Position numbers and translations under genes: made by a program. Of a stretch of DNA of 64,000 bases, positions 15,803 to 23,889 are shown one piece after another. The notes under the pieces are model-generated. The model was not told the DNA's origin, searched no databases, and worked only from the letters and a program-made list of their open reading frames with translations. This stretch comes from an uncultured Propionibacteriaceae bacterium (GTDB taxonomy: Bacteria > Actinomycetota > Actinomycetes > Propionibacteriales > Propionibacteriaceae): NCBI GenBank assembly GCA_937965785.1, contig CALCKT010000043.1, forward strand, positions 102,410 through 166,409, written 5' to 3'. Every line of letters begins with the position of its first letter. The first letter of the stretch is position 1.

Positions 15803-17614
15803 TCAGTCCATCTCGAAGGTCTCGCCCCGGTGGGGGAAGGGCAGGCGGTGCCCTTTGGGCAGCAGGAAGGCGTGCTCGCGGGTGATGGACAACGGGTCGC
15901 AGTAGCCGTCGGTGATGACAAGCAGCGGGCCGTCCTTCGGGAAGTCCGGGGCACTCTCCAGCAGGTGAACGCCCGGCTGCAGCACCGTCCCGCCGCGCCC
16001 CCTGACCTGCACACGACCCGCGATGTCCCCGGGCGGCATGTATCCCAGGTCGTAGGGGGCGGCGTCACAGCACACCACCCGCACGGCCGGGACCTCCTTG
16101 GCCTCGGCATAGCTGGCGATGGCCCCGAGCGCCTTGGCGAGGGTGTGACGATCCATGGACCCCGACGTGTCGAGGACGACCCCGAAGGTGCGGCCGTCGC
16201 GCTGCCGCGGGTCGGGGGCGATGTGCGGGCGGGGAATGTCGGGGGTGCTGGCCTGGCGGCGGCTCAGCCGCGTCCAAACCCGATGGGTCTCGACCGGCGG
16301 GAAGTGGTTGTCGAACCAACGGGCCAGTTTCACCTCCCACGGGATGGGCGGTTGCAGGACCGCATTGATCTCCTCCAACAGGCCCGCGGGTATCAGGCCT
16401 CTGTGTTGCTGCTGGTGCAGCAACAGACCCTTGCCGAGCTGCTCCCGGCAGAAATCGTCCAGGTCGGTGCAGGAAATCCCGTTCGGATTCAGCCGGCGGG
16501 TCAGCATGTCGCCCTGCCCACCCGCGAAGGAACAGAGTTTCCGCAGCCTCCGGATGTCGTTGGCGATGCGATCGTAGACCTCCTCCGCCGACATGCCCCG
16601 CAGCGCCGGGTCGTACAGCAGACCAATGGCCGGGGCCGTGCCGACCTGCATCTGGATCAGCCAATCGTTGATGACGAAATCGCAGGCGGCGTTCCACAGG
16701 CCGTGGTCGCGTCCCCGGGAACGTGATCTGTGCCGCAGGGCGACGTGCAAAACCTCGTGGGCGAGAACGAAACGCTTCTCCTGCTCGTTCAGCCCGGCGG
16801 CGGGATTCAGGTAGATGGTGCGCAGGTCTTCATCGACGGCGGCGACGGAGATTTTCTCGCGATGGCAGACCTCCGCCTTCTCCACGATCTCGAACGTCGC
16901 CACCATGCTGCCGAGAAGGGGAAAACTGCTGATGAACCAGTCGCGTGCGCGGCGGGTCGTGGCGCTCAGCGAGTCCGGGTGATCAACCGGTTTCGCGTCG
17001 AATTCGTCGCGCAGCCCGGCGGCCATCTCCATGGACTGTGTGACGGATTCGGCGATCCCGATCGCGAACTGTTCTGGCCAGGACCAGTTCTGGTAGTGGG
17101 GCTCCGGACCCCACTTGCCGGGGTTTTCCATCGTCGGGCGACATGGTCCCGGCAGTCGTAGGGCCATCGCCCACGAGGGAATTCCCTCCTCGCAGAACTG
17201 GCGGTACCAGCGTTCCTCGTTCCACTGCGGCAACCCGCCCGGAAGTGTCATCTCCACCGGAGGGCGACCCAACGCGAGACTCTGCACGAAACGAGCGGTG
17301 ACCACGTCACAGGCCGCGCTCCACGCATCCCAGTCGCCGTGGTCGCGTTTCCACAGCTCCATGGCGTACAGCAGCAGGGCGCGGGCCCTCACGTACACCC
17401 ATTCCTCGGGCAGGGCGAGCCGCTTCGGGTGGAGGTGGACCAGGTCGTCACGAAACACCACCGACCAGCCGTCACCGGGACAGGCGGAACGGTCGTCGTA
17501 CACCCAGGCCACATGTCCTGAGAGCCGACTGAACACGGGATGCTGTCGCAGCAGCTCGCCACCCTCCCAGTGGGCTTCGGCGGCCGGATTCGGCCTCGAC
17601 CTCGCACGGCTCAC
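15803..17614 (-). CDS. VWA-domain protein with HExxH metallopeptidase-like domain (DUF2201 type)
   Basis: A 603-residue protein. The middle part holds a metallopeptidase-like motif, His286-Glu287-x-x-His290 in LAHEVLHVALRH, followed by WNAACDFVINDWL. This is the arrangement of the putative metallopeptidase domain that accompanies DUF2201. The C-terminal part is a von Willebrand A-like domain with a MIDAS, Asp482-Thr-Ser484-Gly-Ser486, in VVLDTSGSMD. No signal peptide is seen, so it is probably cytoplasmic. The start ATG overlaps the stop of the upstream MoxR gene by 4 bp, so the two are co-translated, as is usual for MoxR-VWA pairs in which the ATPase acts with the VWA protein on a target. 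The target is unknown. Confidence 0.88.
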   Translation of the reverse strand: MSRARSRPNPAAEAHWEGGELLRQHPVFSRLSGHVAWVYDDRSACPGDGWSVVFRDDLVHLHPKRLALPEEWVYVRARALLLYAMELWKRDHGDWDAWSAACDVVTARFVQSLALGRPPVEMTLPGGLPQWNEERWYRQFCEEGIPSWAMALRLPGPCRPTMENPGKWGPEPHYQNWSWPEQFAIGIAESVTQSMEMAAGLRDEFDAKPVDHPDSLSATTRRARDWFISSFPLLGSMVATFEIVEKAEVCHREKISVAAVDEDLRTIYLNPAAGLNEQEKRFVLAHEVLHVALRHRSRSRGRDHGLWNAACDFVINDWLIQMQVGTAPAIGLLYDPALRGMSAEEVYDRIANDIRRLRKLCSFAGGQGDMLTRRLNPNGISCTDLDDFCREQLGKGLLLHQQQHRGLIPAGLLEEINAVLQPPIPWEVKLARWFDNHFPPVETHRVWTRLSRRQASTPDIPRPHIAPDPRQRDGRTFGVVLDTSGSMDRHTLAKALGAIASYAEAKEVPAVRVVCCDAAPYDLGYMPPGDIAGRVQVRGRGGTVLQPGVHLLESAPDFPKDGPLLVITDGYCDPLSITREHAFLLPKGHRLPFPHRGETFEMD

Positions 17615-18669
17615 GGTGTGCGGCGTTCCACGAGTCGGGGCAGGTCACGGACCACCTCCACCATGTACCAGGCGGGCAGGGTCTCTCCGTTCTCCTCCGC
17701 GACGACGACCTGCGCCATTTCCAGGCTGATCTGCGCCAGGTTCTTGAGCATCGCCTTGGAGGTGTGCACCAGGTGTTGGGTATCACCGGTGCTGCGGTTC
17801 TTCTCCGGAGGCAGCTGCTTCAGCAGTCGCGCCCGGAAGGCCTGCGCCAGGAAGTACAGCAGGTCGCGGTCCGCGGGGTCGGCGGGCCAGCGGGCGTCGC
17901 CCTTGAGGATGGCGTCGAGGCGGTGCCGGTCGGCGGCCAGTTTCCCGAACGCCTTGAACTGTGCGGCGTGCCTCGGGGTCAGGCAACCACTGGCGATGAC
18001 CTCCACCATGTGCGCCGGGACATCACCGGGGAAATTGTGCAACGCGTCGCTGAGCATGTGCCACGACCGAGGGGTGGAGAACGGTTCTTCGTGGCGCGGC
18101 GGTTGGCTCCACAGATGGTCAGGGCGTTGCGTCAGGTAGTCGATCACCAGCGGATGCAGCCCGGCTTCCGTGGCCCACGCCAGCCATTGACTGGCAGAGA
18201 CCCGCATGTGGACGTGGATCATGCGGTTCAGAAGCGCCGACGACATGGGTTTGACGATGGCCGAGTCCTGCGCCCGGTTACCGGCCCCGATGACGATGGA
18301 TCCCTCGGGTAGCTCGTACTCGCCGACACGACGGTCGTGAATGAGACTGTAGAAAGCCTTCTGGACGTCCTGTGAACAGGCGTTGAGTTCATCCAGGAAC
18401 AGGCAGTACGGTTCTTCGCGGGCGATCATGGCGGGTGGGCGGAACCGGGTGATGCCGTCGGTGATCTGCGGCACACCGATGAGATCCTCAGGGGCCAGTT
18501 GACTGCCCAGCAGCGACACACATTCCAGGCCGACGCTCGCCGCGAACTTCTCGACCAGGGCGGATTTGCCGATACCCGGCGGACCCCAGATGAACACGGG
18601 GCGCACGGTCGCCACGTTTAGGAGGAAATCACTCAGTTCCTCGGGAGTGAGGGAGGTTGCGGTCTGCAT
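17611..18669 (-). CDS. MoxR-type AAA+ ATPase
   Basis: A 352-residue AAA+ ATPase. Walker A is GPPGIGKSA (Lys35), Walker B is in YCLFLDELNACSQDVQ, and the sensor-1 region is GSIVIGAGNRAQDSAIV. The N-terminus ELSDFLLNVATVRPVFIWG is typical of MoxR-like proteins next to VWA genes. The start at 18669 is chosen because the upstream in-frame codons have no family sequence. It is the first gene of a two-gene operon with the VWA/HExxH protein (ATGA overlap at 17611-17614). The pair probably works as a chaperone-like remodelling unit. It diverges from the thioredoxin-lipoprotein operon, with 194 bp between the starts. Confidence 0.88.
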   Translation of the reverse strand: MQTATSLTPEELSDFLLNVATVRPVFIWGPPGIGKSALVEKFAASVGLECVSLLGSQLAPEDLIGVPQITDGITRFRPPAMIAREEPYCLFLDELNACSQDVQKAFYSLIHDRRVGEYELPEGSIVIGAGNRAQDSAIVKPMSSALLNRMIHVHMRVSASQWLAWATEAGLHPLVIDYLTQRPDHLWSQPPRHEEPFSTPRSWHMLSDALHNFPGDVPAHMVEVIASGCLTPRHAAQFKAFGKLAADRHRLDAILKGDARWPADPADRDLLYFLAQAFRARLLKQLPPEKNRSTGDTQHLVHTSKAMLKNLAQISLEMAQVVVAEENGETLPAWYMVEVVRDLPRLVERRTP

Positions 18670-18863
18670 GCGGGCTTTCTGGGACTTTGACGCCCGATGC
18701 TGCTGATGCACCGGACTTGCGATGGGGCCGGTATGTTCCCATGGGCCGCGCTCCGGTGTCCACTTCAGGACTGTCACCGATTGCTGTGAATCCGCGGAAC
18801 GTCACATTTCCGTAAGGATTTCTTCCTGTTCCCCGTCATCCCGACGGCGGAAGACTCCCCGGT

Positions 18864-19313
18864 ATGAAGAAATACCTCCTGCCCCTGGCCCTGTCAGCCG
18901 TCATCGTGCTCGGCGGCTGCTCCCAAGCGAACTCGTCCCCCGATGCCATGTCTTCCGCGAAGTCTCCCTCCTCGGCCATGTCGCACGGTGATGCGGCGTC
19001 CCAGTCCTACATCACCTACGACCAGTACCAGGCCTCCAAGGACAAGTACGCCGACTCGAAAGTAGTGCTGTTCTTCAACGCCAAGTGGTGCCCCGACTGC
19101 CGGGCCATCAACGAGGCGCTGACCTCCGATCCCGGGAAGATCCCCGCGAAGACCACCGTGGTGAGCGTCGACTACGACCAGCACACCGATCTGCGGCAAC
19201 GCTACGGGGTGACGACGCAACACACCTTCGTGCAGATAGACACCAACGGCGAGAAGACACGCCAATGGGTCAGCACTTCGGTGGATGCCCTGCTCAAGGA
19301 ACTCCAGGGCTGA
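18864..19313 (+). CDS. Thioredoxin-like lipoprotein
   Basis: A 149-residue exported lipoprotein. A signal peptide ends in the lipobox LGGC (Cys19). A Ser/Ala-rich spacer leads to a thioredoxin fold with the active site FFNAKWCPDCRAIN. It should sit on the outer face of the membrane and exchange thiols or disulfides. Only 4 bp separate its stop from the DipZ start, so it is the first gene of an operon and probably receives electrons from DipZ. The ATG at 18864 is supported by the signal-peptide start MKKYLLPLAL. Confidence 0.9.
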   Translation: MKKYLLPLALSAVIVLGGCSQANSSPDAMSSAKSPSSAMSHGDAASQSYITYDQYQASKDKYADSKVVLFFNAKWCPDCRAINEALTSDPGKIPAKTTVVSVDYDQHTDLRQRYGVTTQHTFVQIDTNGEKTRQWVSTSVDALLKELQG

Positions 19314-19317
19314 GTTC

Positions 19318-20982
19318 ATGATCGTCACCGCTCTGCTCTCCCTGGTCGCAGGTGTCCTGACGGTGCTGGCGCCGTGCGTGTTGCCGTTCCTGCCGGTCAT
19401 CGTCGGCGGAAGCCTGGGACACGGTTCCAGGCGCCGCCCCTACCTGATCGCGGCCTCGCTCGTCGTGTCGCTGCTGGTTTTCACGCTGCTGCTGAAAGCC
19501 AGCACCGCCTTCCTCAGCATCGATCCGCGCGTCTGGGCCATCGGGTCGGGCGTGCTGGTGATCCTGCTGGGGGTCGCGATGCTCTTCCCCGGTTTGTGGG
19601 CCCGGGTAGCCCGGTGGACCAAGCTGGAGGCTGCCCACGGCCTCCTCGGGAAGGCCCGCAACCAGCGTGGCGAAACCGCGGGGGCACTCCTGACCGGCGC
19701 CGCACTCGGGCCGGTGTTCAGCAGCTGCTCGCCAACCTACGCGTGGGTCATCGCGACGGTACTGCCCGCCAGTCCCGTCGCAGGCATGATCTACCTGGGT
19801 ATTTACTGTGCGGGCATGGCGGGGGCGCTGCTGGGTATCTCCCTGGCGGGCCGCAGGCTCGTCGATCGGCTCGGCTGGGCCTCGAACCCGCGCGGCTGGT
19901 TCCAGCGTGCCATCGCGGCACTGTTCATCGTCGTGGGTCTGTTCGTTTCCACGGGCCTGGACAAGGCACTCCAGACCTGGGCCGTCGACAAGTTTCCCGC
20001 GCTCACGGCCTTCGAACAGGGACTCATCCCCCAGAGCAACGCGGCCCCCGGGGTGGCGGGCAATGCCGAACAACGGCAGCTCGGCCCGGCCCCGGAACTG
20101 GCCGGTATCTCCCACTGGGTCAACAGCAACCCCACCACCCTGGCCGACCTCAGGGGCAAGGTCGTGCTGGTTGACTTCTGGACCTACAGCTGCATCAACT
20201 GCATGCGCACCCAGCCCTACCTGAATGCCTGGTACGACCGCTACCGTGCCGCCGGACTGGAGATCATCGGCGTGCACGCGCCCGAGTTCACCTTCGAAAA
20301 AGTGCCGGAGAACGTCGAGAAGGCGGTGCGTGACGCGGGCATCAAGTACCCAGTGGCCCTGGACAACGACTTCGCCACCTGGCGTGCCTACCACAACCGG
20401 TACTGGCCCGCGAAATACCTGATCGACAAGGACGGCGACATTCGCTGGACGCACTTCGGCGAGGGCAACTATGACGAGGCGGAGAAACAGATCCGCGACC
20501 TGCTCGGCGAAACCGGGGACAAGGCCGGGGTCACCGGGGAAACCACGCAGCCCACGCGGGGACAGTCACCGGAAACCTACCTCGGTACCCGGCGCGCCTC
20601 CGGTAACGAAACCCGGTTGGAGACCGGGGAACGCGACTACGGCCAGAACCCCGCACCCGGTGCCACCAATCGGTGGAGCCTGTCCGGGAGCTGGACGGCC
20701 GGCGACGAATCGATCACCGCCGCCCGGGACGGGGCGCAACTGAACTATCGCTTCGCCGGGCGTGAGATGTTCCTGGTGATGGACGGTCCCGCAGGGGCGA
20801 AGGTGCGCGTCCAGGTCGAGGGCGGCGGTCCACCCGGTGGGGCCGACGTGCAGGGCGAGGAGGTGACGATCTCCGGTGCCCGCCTGTACCGGCTGGTGCG
20901 GCTGCCCGAGGCCACCCGGGGAACCACCGTCACCCTGACCTTCGACAAAGGCGTGAGCGCCAATGCATTCACATTCGGATGA
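19318..20982 (+). CDS. dipZ: DipZ-type CcdA-thioredoxin fusion protein
   Basis: A 554-residue membrane protein. The N-terminal CcdA domain (residues about 1-210) has the two functional Cys-containing segments LAPCVLPFLPVIVGG and SSCSPTYAWV and about six helices. A TlpA/thioredoxin domain follows with the motif YSCINCMRTQPYLNAWYD (CxxC is Cys-Ile-Asn-Cys) and GVHAPEFTFEK. The C-terminal 140 residues are a beta-rich domain (QLNYRFAGREMFLVMDG) like that in mycobacterial DipZ. It carries reducing power across the membrane to extracellular thioredoxins. It is in one operon with the thioredoxin lipoprotein, and the two-component system follows 19 bp later. It is somewhat shorter than the mycobacterial protein. 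Confidence 0.9.
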   Translation: MIVTALLSLVAGVLTVLAPCVLPFLPVIVGGSLGHGSRRRPYLIAASLVVSLLVFTLLLKASTAFLSIDPRVWAIGSGVLVILLGVAMLFPGLWARVARWTKLEAAHGLLGKARNQRGETAGALLTGAALGPVFSSCSPTYAWVIATVLPASPVAGMIYLGIYCAGMAGALLGISLAGRRLVDRLGWASNPRGWFQRAIAALFIVVGLFVSTGLDKALQTWAVDKFPALTAFEQGLIPQSNAAPGVAGNAEQRQLGPAPELAGISHWVNSNPTTLADLRGKVVLVDFWTYSCINCMRTQPYLNAWYDRYRAAGLEIIGVHAPEFTFEKVPENVEKAVRDAGIKYPVALDNDFATWRAYHNRYWPAKYLIDKDGDIRWTHFGEGNYDEAEKQIRDLLGETGDKAGVTGETTQPTRGQSPETYLGTRRASGNETRLETGERDYGQNPAPGATNRWSLSGSWTAGDESITAARDGAQLNYRFAGREMFLVMDGPAGAKVRVQVEGGGPPGGADVQGEEVTISGARLYRLVRLPEATRGTTVTLTFDKGVSANAFTFG

Positions 20983-21001
20983 GCAGCCCTACCCTGAGCC
21001 C

Positions 21002-21673
21002 ATGGGAAACATCCTGCTCGTCGACGACGATCCGACCGTGCGCGGTGTGGTCTCCGACTACCTGCGTGCGGCCGGGCACAGCATCACCGAGGTATCCGAC
21101 GGGATCAGCGCCCTGGAACTCGCCGACGGCTGCGACCTGGTGATCCTGGACCTCATGCTGCCCGGTATCGACGGCCTCGAGGTGTTCCGGCGGATCCGCT
21201 CCCGCGGGGTGGTCGCACCGGTGATCATGCTCACCGCCAAGGGCTCGGAGGCCGACCGGGTGCTGGGCCTAGAACTCGGCGCCGACGACTACCTGGCCAA
21301 ACCGTTCAGCCCCCGCGAACTCGTGTTGAGGGTCAACGCGGTGCTGCGACGACAGCAACCCCGGCCCGAACGGGAGATCATCACCGACGGCGACCTCACC
21401 CTCGACCTCACCGCCCGGAAAGCCACCCTCGCGGGCGAGACGTTGACGCTCACGCTCCGCGAGTTCGACCTGCTCGCCCACCTGGTAACCCATCCCGAGA
21501 AGGTCTTCTCCCGTGAGGAACTGATGCGCGTGGTGTGGGGCTGGGACGTCGGCGACGCATCCACGGTGACGGTGCACGTGCGGCGGCTGCGTGGGAAGGT
21601 GGAGACCGACCCGCAGCACCCCACCCGGCTGGTGACGGTGTGGGGTCGCGGATACCGGTGGGAGGCCTCGTGA
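21002..21673 (+). CDS. OmpR/PhoB-family response regulator
   Basis: A 223-residue response regulator. The receiver domain has the acidic pair in LLVDDDP, phosphoacceptor Asp50 in VILDLMLPG, Thr in MLTAKG and Lys in YLAKPFSPREL. The C-terminal winged helix has LREFDLLAHLVTHP, VFSREELMRVVWG and VTVHVRRLRGK. The ATG at 21002 starts the receiver correctly. An upstream in-frame ATG at 20963 lies inside dipZ. Its stop overlaps the GTG of the kinase gene (GTGA), so they are coupled. Position after dipZ suggests control of envelope redox or stress genes, but this is inference. Confidence 0.93.
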   Translation: MGNILLVDDDPTVRGVVSDYLRAAGHSITEVSDGISALELADGCDLVILDLMLPGIDGLEVFRRIRSRGVVAPVIMLTAKGSEADRVLGLELGADDYLAKPFSPRELVLRVNAVLRRQQPRPEREIITDGDLTLDLTARKATLAGETLTLTLREFDLLAHLVTHPEKVFSREELMRVVWGWDVGDASTVTVHVRRLRGKVETDPQHPTRLVTVWGRGYRWEAS

Positions 21674-22710
21674 CCGGGCAGCTGCTGATCGTCGCCGCCG
21701 TCACCCTGCTGGTGGGTCTGGGCTGCACCGCCATGACCCTGAGCGTGGCGAGGCGTTCCGTTCGCTGGGCCGCCCTGCTGAGCCCAATCACCGTCGTCGT
21801 GACCGTTGGGGTCGGGATGCTGGTCGGGGTGCGGCTGATGCTCATTGAATCGGTGGGGGTGCCGCTGCTGCTGCTGGCCGCCACCGTTCCCGCGGCCCTG
21901 CTGGCGGGCGTGCTGGTGGCGTTGCGCAGCCAGCGGGTGATCGCGGAGGCCGCGGCGGCGCTGGAACAGGAACGCCGCCGGCGCGAGGTGGAGCAGGGCA
22001 GGCGGGAACTCATCGCGTGGCTGTCCCACGACCTGCGCACCCCGCTCGCCGGTATCAGGGCGATGGGCGAGGCGCTGGAGGACGGCATCGCCCCGGACCC
22101 CGCCAGCTACCACCGCGCCATCGTCGCGGAGGCCGAACGCACCGCCGCCATGGTCGACGACGTCCTGGCGCTGGCCGGGCTGCAGTCCGGCACCCTGGAG
22201 CTGAACTCCGAGACGGTGACCGTCAGCGACCTGGTCTCCGACCTCGTCGGCAACCTCACCCCGCTCGCCCTGCGCCGCGACGTGCGCCTCACGGGTTCCG
22301 TCGAGGGGGACTCCAGCGACGTCACGGGAGACGCGGGACTGCTGTCAAGGGCGCTGCAGAACATCATCGGAAACGCCATCGCCTACACCCGTCCCGGAAC
22401 CGAGGTGACCGTGGTCGTCAGCGGCGGCGACGACACCGTGCGGGTGCAGGTCCGCGACGGCTGCGGCGGGTTGAGCCCGGAGGCCCTGGAGAAGTCCTTC
22501 ACCGCCGGTTGGCGCGGCGACCGGGCCCGCACCCCCGGCGTGGGATCGGGAAACGGTCTCGGCCTGCCGATCGTCCGCACCATAGTCGCGGCCCATTGGG
22601 GCACCGTTTACCTGCGGAACCGGCCGCCGGGCTGTGAGGTCACGATCGAACTGCCGAGAGCAACCGGAGGGGTTGAGGCCCCTCACCCGGCCAGGTACTC
22701 GGCGACGTAG
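21670..22710 (+). CDS. Sensor histidine kinase
   Basis: A 346-residue kinase partner of the preceding regulator. Two to three N-terminal hydrophobic helices (LLIVAAVTLLVGLGC; LLLLAATVPAALLAGVLVAL) carry no sizeable extracellular loop, so it may sense within the membrane. The HisKA box is WLSHDLRTPLAGIRAMG with the phospho-His. The ATPase boxes are NIIGNAIAYTRPG, DGCGGL and GNGLGLPIVRTI. The GTG start at 21670 is preceded by GGGAGG and overlaps the regulator stop by 4 bp. The 3' end overlaps the convergent trpB by 28 bp. Confidence 0.92.
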   Translation: MTGQLLIVAAVTLLVGLGCTAMTLSVARRSVRWAALLSPITVVVTVGVGMLVGVRLMLIESVGVPLLLLAATVPAALLAGVLVALRSQRVIAEAAAALEQERRRREVEQGRRELIAWLSHDLRTPLAGIRAMGEALEDGIAPDPASYHRAIVAEAERTAAMVDDVLALAGLQSGTLELNSETVTVSDLVSDLVGNLTPLALRRDVRLTGSVEGDSSDVTGDAGLLSRALQNIIGNAIAYTRPGTEVTVVVSGGDDTVRVQVRDGCGGLSPEALEKSFTAGWRGDRARTPGVGSGNGLGLPIVRTIVAAHWGTVYLRNRPPGCEVTIELPRATGGVEAPHPARYSAT

Positions 22711-23879
22711 TCGACGTCCTTGTCCCCGCGGCCCGACAGGTTCACGATCAGCACCTCATCGGGGCTCATCGTCGGCGCCAGCCGGATGGCGTGCGCCAGG
22801 GCGTGAGACGACTCCAGGGCGGGGATGATGCCCTCGGTGCGGCACAGCAGCTTGAAGGCGGCGATGGTCTCGTCGTCGGAGGCGGTGACGTACTCGACGC
22901 GACCCATCTCCCGCAGGAAGGCGTGCTGCGGACCGACCCCCGGGTAGTCCAGCCCGGAAGCGATGGAGTGCACCTCCGAGGGGTTGCCGTCCTCGTCCTG
23001 CAGCAGCAGCGTGCGCATGCCGTGCAGCATCCCCGGGGTACCGAGGGTGATCGTCGCGGCGTGCTGGCCGGGTACGTCGAGGTTGCGGCCCGCGGGTTCG
23101 ACGCCGAACATCTTCACCGGCTCGTCCTCCAGGAAGGCGGTGAACAATCCCAGGGCGTTCGAGCCACCGCCGACGGCGGCCACCAGCGCATCCGGCAGGC
23201 GCCCCTCCTTCTCCAGCACCTGACGGCGGGCCTCGCGGCCGACGATCGACTGGAAGTCCCGCACCATCGACGGGTACGGGTCCGGGCCGACAGCAGAGCC
23301 GATGGCGAAGAAGGTATCGGCGTAGTCGGTGGCGAAAACCGAGAAGGCCGAGTCGACGGCCTCCTTGAGGGTCTGCCCACCCGAGGTGACCGACACCACC
23401 TTCGCGCCCAGCATCTCCATCCGCACCACGTTGGGATGCTGCTTGGCCACGTCGACGGCGCCCATGTGGATCTCGCACTCCAGGCCCAGCAGGGCCGCCG
23501 CCGTCGCCAGCGCCACGCCGTGCTGCCCCGCGCCGGTTTCCGCGATCAGCTTCTTCTTGCCCATCCGCTTGGCCAGCAGCCCCTCGCCCAGGCAGTGGTT
23601 GATCTTGTGGGCTCCGGTGTGGTTGAGGTCCTCACGTTTGAGGTAGATCTTCGCTCCGCCGAGGTGCCTGGTCAGCCCGGCCGCCAGGAACAGCGGCGAC
23701 GGGCGACCGACGTAATCGGCCAGCAGGGCCTCGTAGTCGGCCTGGAAACCGGGGTCCTGGCGGGCCTCCGCGTAGGCAGCTGCCACCTCGGCGATGGGAG
23801 CTTCGAGCTGCGGGGGCAGGAAACGACCGCCGTGGTTCCCGAAGAACCCGGCCTCGTCAGCGTGGATCAGCGAAGTCAT
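22683..23879 (-). CDS. trpB: Tryptophan synthase beta subunit
   Basis: The 398-residue PLP enzyme joins indole and serine to make tryptophan. The PLP lysine is Lys92 in HTGAHKINHCLGEG, and AETGAGQHGVALATAAALLG and the phosphate-binding GGGSNALGLF are present. The sequence is of the TrpB1 type that normally pairs with TrpA. No trpA, trpC or other trp gene is in the window, so here it stands apart from an operon. The ATG at 23879 is 10 bp after the stop of the NCS2 permease gene, so the two are probably co-transcribed. Confidence 0.96.
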   Translation of the reverse strand: MTSLIHADEAGFFGNHGGRFLPPQLEAPIAEVAAAYAEARQDPGFQADYEALLADYVGRPSPLFLAAGLTRHLGGAKIYLKREDLNHTGAHKINHCLGEGLLAKRMGKKKLIAETGAGQHGVALATAAALLGLECEIHMGAVDVAKQHPNVVRMEMLGAKVVSVTSGGQTLKEAVDSAFSVFATDYADTFFAIGSAVGPDPYPSMVRDFQSIVGREARRQVLEKEGRLPDALVAAVGGGSNALGLFTAFLEDEPVKMFGVEPAGRNLDVPGQHAATITLGTPGMLHGMRTLLLQDEDGNPSEVHSIASGLDYPGVGPQHAFLREMGRVEYVTASDDETIAAFKLLCRTEGIIPALESSHALAHAIRLAPTMSPDEVLIVNLSGRGDKDVDYVAEYLAG

Positions 23880-23889
23880 GTCGCGAATG

